The notes below the pieces were generated by a model. That model was not told where the DNA came from. It saw only the letters and a program-made list of their open reading frames with translations, and made no database searches. Made by a program: the position numbers and the translations under genes. Below are positions 6,701-10,475 of a stretch of 10,475 nt of DNA, one piece after another. The stretch comes from WVWW01 sp041568335 (GTDB lineage Bacteria; Acidobacteriota; Polarisedimenticolia; Polarisedimenticolales; Polarisedimenticolaceae). The DNA is taken from the NCBI GenBank assembly GCA_041568335.1, contig JBFFZZ010000092.1, forward strand, positions 1 through 10,475, in the 5' to 3' direction. The stretch's first letter is position 1. Every line of letters begins with the position of its first letter.

Positions 6701-7495
6701 TCAAGCCGTCCGGGGCGGGAGAGAGAAACCCGCCATCGTCAGGGCCGCCTCACGGCCTTCGAGCAGCAGGTGGTCCACCGACATCACGTATTTCGGCACC
6801 GGTTGTTGCTTCAACCCGAAGGCGCGCACGAGATCGGCGATCCACTCGGGGTAACGTTCCGTGAACTTGAGCTCGAGGATCGACCCGGCGACGGGCGTGG
6901 TGACCCAGCGTCCGGTCTCGTGTCCCAGGTCGTGGTCCAAAGTGATCGCGTGCATCAAATCGGTGTCGATGGTGATGCGAACCGGATCCCCACCCCTTGA
7001 TTCGTAGGCCTCGCGCATGTATTTGACCCGCACCAGGGGGCGCGCGTCGGTCAGATCGGCGTAGAGGGCGAACGAGTTGAGGTCGTCGATCGCCGTGGGC
7101 GAGAGCCCCTCCATCCAGCCGTTGAGACCCCGCTGGAGCAGGCGAGCCGCCTCGTCGCGGCCGAGCGCCGCGCGGTTCTTCGACACGATGCTGTTGAGCT
7201 TGCGTTTGACCTCGAAATAGGCCGGAGACTCGGGGTTGTCGTCGTAGGTGCGGATACGCAGCTTGAAGCGGTTCTTCTCACCACCGACCGTCTGCTGGTA
7301 CAAACCGAGATCCTGACTGTCGAGGTAGAGGGAGCAGATCGCGTAGCGGTTGTCTTGCCAGCGCGCGGCGTAGCGGTCGGGTGCCATGAACGGTTGGATG
7401 AACTCGCGGATGGCGGGAACCGAGGCGGGGGAGATGATGTACTTGCACTCGAAACGAGAGCGCAGGGTCACATCGCTATCGAAGGCAACTTGCAT
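6701..7495 (-). CDS. VTC-domain (polyphosphate polymerase type) protein
   Basis: This 264-residue soluble protein belongs to the CYTH/triphosphate-tunnel fold. Charged motifs typical of VTC domains follow in order: RFECKY (14-19), SLYLD (55-59), RFKLRIRTY (76-84), FEVKRK (94-99), SKNRA (105-109), VRVKY (155-159), RITID (173-177), LELKF (207-211) and VPKYVMS (233-239). These would supply the basic tunnel (K18, R80, R82, K97, K99, K106, R156, K158, R173, K210, K235) and a metal-binding Glu (E95 or E208). In yeast Vtc4 this fold makes polyphosphate from ATP and sits on membrane helices. Here there are no such helices, and a DUF4956 membrane protein follows directly. It is the first gene of the minus-strand cluster. 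Upstream GGAAC is only a weak ribosome site. PolyP as the actual product is likely but unproven. Confidence 0.88.
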   Translation of the reverse strand: MQVAFDSDVTLRSRFECKYIISPASVPAIREFIQPFMAPDRYAARWQDNRYAICSLYLDSQDLGLYQQTVGGEKNRFKLRIRTYDDNPESPAYFEVKRKLNSIVSKNRAALGRDEAARLLQRGLNGWMEGLSPTAIDDLNSFALYADLTDARPLVRVKYMREAYESRGGDPVRITIDTDLMHAITLDHDLGHETGRWVTTPVAGSILELKFTERYPEWIADLVRAFGLKQQPVPKYVMSVDHLLLEGREAALTMAGFSLPPRTA

Positions 7496-7555
7496 CCGAG
7501 TTCCGTTCTTCGGACCCGTGCCGGTGTCCTGAAACCGAGCATTTTGCCACGAGTC

Positions 7556-7571
7556 GGGGCAACAGCGCCCC
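7556..7571. repeat. Short GC hairpin GGGGC-AACAGC-GCCCC
   Basis: Five-bp perfect arms flank a 6-nt loop, about 60 nt upstream of the VTC start. It would lie in the VTC leader or promoter. There is no T-run typical of a terminator. Confidence 0.35.
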
Positions 7572-7672
7572 TACCCCAAAAGCCCGTGGGCCGACATCCT
7601 TTTCCTATATACGAACACCCCGCTGGAGAGACTAGGCACAAAAACGCACGGTTCTCACGATTCAAGAAACTT

Positions 7673-7704
7673 CAATTCTTTTATTTTGAATTGCCCCAAT
7701 TGGG
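7673..7704. repeat. AT-rich inverted repeat followed by palindrome CCCAATTGGG
   Basis: CAATTC (7673-7678) and GAATTG (7688-7693) are perfect 6-bp arms around a 9-nt T-rich spacer. One base later comes the 10-bp perfect palindrome CCCAATTGGG (7695-7704). This is the most AT-rich part of the gap between two divergent genes, so an operator or promoter is possible. No regulator can be named. Confidence 0.4.
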
Positions 7705-7792
7705 ACGCGAACATCCCGGATGGGGTGGGCGTGTGAACCGCTCGGTCCCGGAATGCACCCGAATCGGGGGTTTCAAACGGTGGCGACCTGGC

Positions 7793-7834
7793 ACGGTCCC
7801 TGCTTTCCAGGACCGTCGACGCCGGTCTTCGGCG
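7793..7834 (+). repeat. Two tandem hairpins upstream of the secreted-protein gene
   Basis: The first has perfect 7-bp arms ACGGTCC (7793-7799) and GGACCGT (7810-7816) with a 10-nt loop. The second has 5-bp arms CGCCG (7820-7824) and CGGCG (7830-7834) with loop GTCTT. They lie 48-89 nt before the ATG at 7882 and could be part of its mRNA leader. There is no T-tract after either one, so they are not an ordinary terminator. Confidence 0.4.
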
Positions 7835-7881
7835 CCTGTTGACGCAACAAAACGACCTTCCGGGGTCGGAGGAGAGACTCG

Positions 7882-8748
7882 ATGAAACGACGGATCCGAG
7901 GATTCTCGATGGCTTGTTTGATGCTGGTCTTGGCCGCGGGTTTCACGACCGCCGGCGAGGGCAAGGGACAATGGGTGAGCAAGTCGGGCAACGTGCACGC
8001 CATCCATGGCAACGCCGTCTTCGTCAGCGACGAAGACGCAGTGCGGTTCGATCTGAACGATCTTCGCGACGGCGAAACCCGCACCTTCGGCACCGGGGCC
8101 CGCGCGGTCACCGTCCGTCGCTCCGGAAACGAGGCGACGATCTCGCGAAGCGGCTCCGGGAGCGGCGTCGATGACGTTTCCGCGATCGACATCACCTGTC
8201 GGCTGGACGAGCACACCTGCACCGTCCTCACCTTCCCCGACGAGCCGGAAAAAGTCATGGTCGCGATCGAGAAAGAGCGCACCTGCATCAACGGAGTCGG
8301 CGATTGCGACATCGCGTTCGGCGAGGGGCACGGCGAGGGCCACGTGATCGTGGACATCGAATGCGAAGGCGACGACTGTGCGGACCTCCACACGCTGCAC
8401 CTGGATGCGCTCGCCGAGCTCGACCACTCGATCGAGGTCGAATCCATCGGCGAGGGCGACGAGGCGGCGAAGATCGTGATCCGCCGGGTAGGAGGCGAAG
8501 GCGTCGGAGGAGACAACGTCTTCGTGACGAAGAACGGCACCATGAGCATCGGTGGCCTGCAGGAGCTTCGCGCGCTCCACGGCGATCGCGTGATGCTGCG
8601 CTGCACGGAGGACGACGCGACGATCATGGTCAAGAAAGAAGAAAAGGACGACACGTTCCTTTGCCCGAAGCACTCCACGCCGATGGAGCCGGTCAAGGGG
8701 CACGGCGAGCTCCACGTGATCCGTCCCGGCAAGCCGCACGATCATTGA
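7882..8748 (+). CDS. Secreted acidic cysteine-paired protein, function unknown
   Basis: This 288-residue protein has an N-terminal export signal: KRR near the start, a hydrophobic stretch at about 8-21, and likely cleavage near TTAGEG. I do not recognise the family. The mature part is rich in Asp/Glu and predicted beta strands. Cysteines come in close pairs: C106/C113, C135/C142 and C161/C166, each following or flanked by short hydrophobic strands, which suggests three disulfide-closed hairpins. Two further cysteines, C241 and C261 (in FLCPKH), lie near the end. A GEGHGEGH stretch at 147-154 and several other His/Asp/Glu clusters could bind metal, but this is a guess. The start is well set by GGAGGAG (7868-7874), 7-9 nt upstream. 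A strong terminator follows 22 nt after the stop, so it is probably a single-gene unit. Confidence 0.8.
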   Translation: MKRRIRGFSMACLMLVLAAGFTTAGEGKGQWVSKSGNVHAIHGNAVFVSDEDAVRFDLNDLRDGETRTFGTGARAVTVRRSGNEATISRSGSGSGVDDVSAIDITCRLDEHTCTVLTFPDEPEKVMVAIEKERTCINGVGDCDIAFGEGHGEGHVIVDIECEGDDCADLHTLHLDALAELDHSIEVESIGEGDEAAKIVIRRVGGEGVGGDNVFVTKNGTMSIGGLQELRALHGDRVMLRCTEDDATIMVKKEEKDDTFLCPKHSTPMEPVKGHGELHVIRPGKPHDH

Positions 8749-8770
8749 CACCGGTGACCGTATTCCGATG

Positions 8771-8801
8771 AAAGCCGGGGCTCCGACCCCGGCTTTTTTT
8801 T
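8771..8801 (+). terminator. Rho-independent terminator after the secreted-protein gene
   Basis: The stem AAAGCCGGGG (8771-8780) pairs with CCCCGGCTTT (8787-8796) around the loop CTCCGA. A run of eight T residues covers 8794-8801. This is a classic strong intrinsic terminator and separates the secreted-protein gene from the exporter gene downstream. Confidence 0.93.
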
Positions 8802-8812
8802 GCCCGGCGGCC

Positions 8813-8821
8813 TGTTAGCAT
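8813..8821 (+). promoter_or_regulatory. Possible extended -10 of the RND exporter gene
   Basis: TGT directly followed by TAGCAT fits an extended -10 (TGn plus TAnnnT). It lies just after the terminator, 43 nt before the GTG at 8865. No -35 is evident. As the exporter is cut off from upstream transcription by the terminator, some promoter is expected in this short gap. Confidence 0.35.
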
Positions 8822-8864
8822 GAACGCCCCACGGGGCCCCTCGCCCCGATGAGGTGTTGCCCCG

Positions 8865-10475
8865 GTGCTCCGCGACCTCCTGACACGACTGCAGACCTCC
8901 GTGGTTCGTCACCCCGGCGGTGTGGCGATCGGGTCGGTGGCGCTGTTGCTCGCCGGGCTCGTCGCGGGTCTCCAGGTCGAGTTCCGCACCTCCCGTGCCG
9001 AGCTCGCGCCGGCGGACGATCCGGATCAGATCCGCATGAGCGAGCTGCTGGCGGAGAACGCCGGCACCGAGGCGGTGATTGCCTGCGTCGAGGCCCTGCC
9101 GGGAAACGACCCGTCAACGGCGGAGCTGCAGCGGTTCGTCGACCTCTTGGCGACCGAGCTCGAGGCCGACCCTCGTGTCGATCACGTGTTCCACCGCATC
9201 GACGTGGACTGGTTCCTCGAGCGCGGCCTGTACCTGCTTCCGACCGGCGCGCTGGAACGGATCGTCGCCGGCGTCCGTTCCCAGCAGGACCTGCTGCAGA
9301 CCCTCGGAACCGTATCGGATCTGTCCCGGCTCAACGATCTGATCGCGAGCCGGATCGAGCAGGGCCGTGAAAGCGGATCCGTGACCGACCTGGATCCGGC
9401 GCAGGCCGTCGGGGCGCTCGACGGTCTCGCACGTCTCCTCGAAGCGCAGCAGCTGTTCCTCGACGATCCGGCCGTCGCCATCGAGACGGCGCAGACCGTC
9501 TCTCCGTTGCTCGGTCTGGCCGGCGACCGGGCCGCGATGATCCCCGCCAACGGTTACCTGGCCACCGACGACCGCACGACCTACTTCGTCGTCATCACAC
9601 CCGTCGACACGAGCGACGATCTGGGCGAGCGTCGCGCGCTGGTCGCGGCGATGCGCGAACGTGCCGCGACCGTCCAGCGGGTCGTGGAGGGGTTTCACGT
9701 CGCGTTGACCGGGCAACCCGCGGTCGTCGTCGAGGAAATGAACACGGTGCGCCGCGACACCTGGAAGACCTCGGTGATCGCGGTCGTCGGGGTGACGCTG
9801 CTGACCCTGCTCGTGTTTCGCTGGCGCTCGCACGCTTTTCTCGTGCTCGGTGCGCTGGCCATCGGCATCGGTCTGTCGTTCGGGGCCGTGCTGTTCGAGT
9901 TCGGTTACCTCAACATGATCACCTCCTCGTTCATCTCCACCCTGGTCGGTATCGGGGTGGCCTACGGGATTCATCCCGTCTCCGAGTACGAGCTGGAAGG
10001 CGCCCACACCGAGGATGTGGAAAAGACGATCCTGACGGCGTTCCGCCGCACCGGAGCCGGCGTGACGGTCGCCGCGGTGACGACGTCGGCCGCGTTCCTG
10101 TCGATTCAATTGATGCGTTTTCGCGGTTTTGCCGAGCTTGGCGTCGTCGCCGGCGTCGGCGTCTTGCTCTGTCTCGGCGTCGCCGTGATCACGTTGCCTT
10201 CGTTCCTGGCGCTCTACGGCCGGTGGCGCCGTCGCCGGCGCGCGGAGGGCCACCGGCGCGCCGCCGCCGTCGATCGCGTCTGGGTCGAGCTTGCCGCCGG
10301 GAAGATCTGCAGCCGGCCGCGGACCGTCACGATCGTCGCCGCGCTCCTCACGGCGCTCGCCGCGTGGGGGGCGAGCGGGCTCTCGTTCAGCACCAACATC
10401 CTCGAGTTGTTGCCGCACAACGCCGAGTCGGTGCGCTACCAGAACCGCATGATGATGGAGTCGGATCTCGCTCCC
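8865..10475 (+). CDS. RND/MMPL-superfamily exporter, N-terminal part (3' end outside window)
   Basis: There are 537 open codons from GTG 8865 to the window edge. GTG 8865 is the first possible start after an in-frame TGA at 8850, and GAGG (8851-8854) lies 10 nt upstream. TM1 is about residues 20-40. A periplasmic domain of about 260 residues follows, then a block of five helices: about 302-319, 324-345, 350-372, 395-412 and 418-442. A basic cytosolic linker (RRRRR) and a further helix at about 487-505 begin the second half. This is the RND layout; full members are roughly 750-900 residues. The TM4 motif reads GIGVAYGIHPVSEY, where most relatives have Asp-Tyr; here it is A366-Y367. The substrate could be a lipid or other hydrophobic molecule, as for MMPL proteins, but nothing here identifies it. 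Confidence 0.88.
   Translation, partial: MLRDLLTRLQTSVVRHPGGVAIGSVALLLAGLVAGLQVEFRTSRAELAPADDPDQIRMSELLAENAGTEAVIACVEALPGNDPSTAELQRFVDLLATELEADPRVDHVFHRIDVDWFLERGLYLLPTGALERIVAGVRSQQDLLQTLGTVSDLSRLNDLIASRIEQGRESGSVTDLDPAQAVGALDGLARLLEAQQLFLDDPAVAIETAQTVSPLLGLAGDRAAMIPANGYLATDDRTTYFVVITPVDTSDDLGERRALVAAMRERAATVQRVVEGFHVALTGQPAVVVEEMNTVRRDTWKTSVIAVVGVTLLTLLVFRWRSHAFLVLGALAIGIGLSFGAVLFEFGYLNMITSSFISTLVGIGVAYGIHPVSEYELEGAHTEDVEKTILTAFRRTGAGVTVAAVTTSAAFLSIQLMRFRGFAELGVVAGVGVLLCLGVAVITLPSFLALYGRWRRRRRAEGHRRAAAVDRVWVELAAGKICSRPRTVTIVAALLTALAAWGASGLSFSTNILELLPHNAESVRYQNRMMMESDLAP

Larger units (their letters stand above)
7496..7881. other. 386-bp intergenic region between divergent VTC and secreted-protein genes
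   Basis: No supported gene lies here. The region must hold the promoters of the leftward VTC operon and of the rightward gene at 7882, but I find no convincing -35/-10 pair for either. It contains a small GC hairpin, an AT-rich patch at about 7660-7705 with two inverted repeats, and two hairpins in the last 90 nt before the rightward gene. Open frames through it on either strand lack ribosome binding sites and recognisable protein character. Confidence 0.6.

Noticed and set aside
6699..6704. TTG at 6704 as the DUF4956 start.
   Set aside because: It adds only two residues and is a rarer start; ATG 6698 fits better. It cannot be fully excluded because neither has a strong ribosome site.
7839..7844. 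TTGACG as a -35 box for the gene at 7882.
   Set aside because: The sequence 16-18 bp downstream is GGGGTC-like, with no -10 resemblance.
7681..8751. Long minus-strand open frames of 319 and 356 codons opposite the secreted-protein gene.
   Set aside because: They mirror a gene with a signal peptide, strong ribosome site and terminator. Their composition is typical of antisense frames in GC-rich DNA.
9114..10418. Minus-strand open frame of 434 codons opposite the RND exporter.
   Set aside because: It is full of Arg, Asp, Gly and His with no domain character, while the plus frame has clear RND helices and motifs.

Overview
The window is a GC-rich bacterial chromosome segment whose third codon positions are strongly G/C biased. 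The gene content suggests a free-living aerobic Gram-negative bacterium: aromatic acid breakdown by the box pathway, an envelope-spanning adaptor protein and an RND-type exporter. I cannot fix the phylum from this sequence alone. Acidobacteriota, Myxococcota or a high-GC proteobacterium would all fit. No rRNA, tRNA, CRISPR array, insertion sequence or transposase was seen.

Left part (1-3627): aerobic benzoyl-CoA degradation. A BoxR/BzdR-type repressor (HTH plus shikimate-kinase-like domain, minus strand, running off the left edge) is divergent from boxC and boxB. boxB encodes the diiron benzoyl-CoA 2,3-epoxidase, and boxC the dihydrodiol lyase that opens and cleaves the epoxide product. The short divergent promoter region (481-562) holds two nearly concentric inverted repeats. 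The outer arms contain TGCA and the two opposed TATAAT boxes; the inner repeat is a 7-bp perfect palindrome. boxA, the reductase that feeds BoxB, and the benzoate-CoA ligase are not in the window.

Middle part (3640-7495, minus strand): four genes in the order VTC-type polyphosphate polymerase domain protein, DUF4956 membrane protein, HlyD-like membrane-fusion/adaptor protein, and a roughly 12-helix protein resembling the COX1/NnrS superfamily. The first three are tightly packed with gaps of 2-3 nt. The fourth follows after 26 nt and may have its own promoter. This set is the best candidate here for a poorly described system: cytosolic synthesis of an anionic polymer by a membrane-tethered VTC enzyme, with an adaptor that reaches into the periplasm.

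Right part (7882-10475, plus strand): a secreted, acidic, cysteine-paired protein of unknown function ends in a strong rho-independent terminator. It is followed by the 5' part of an RND/MMPL-family exporter that runs off the right edge. The exporter lacks the usual Asp in transmembrane helix 4. The 386-bp gap at 7496-7881 holds an AT-rich patch and several small hairpins but no convincing gene.
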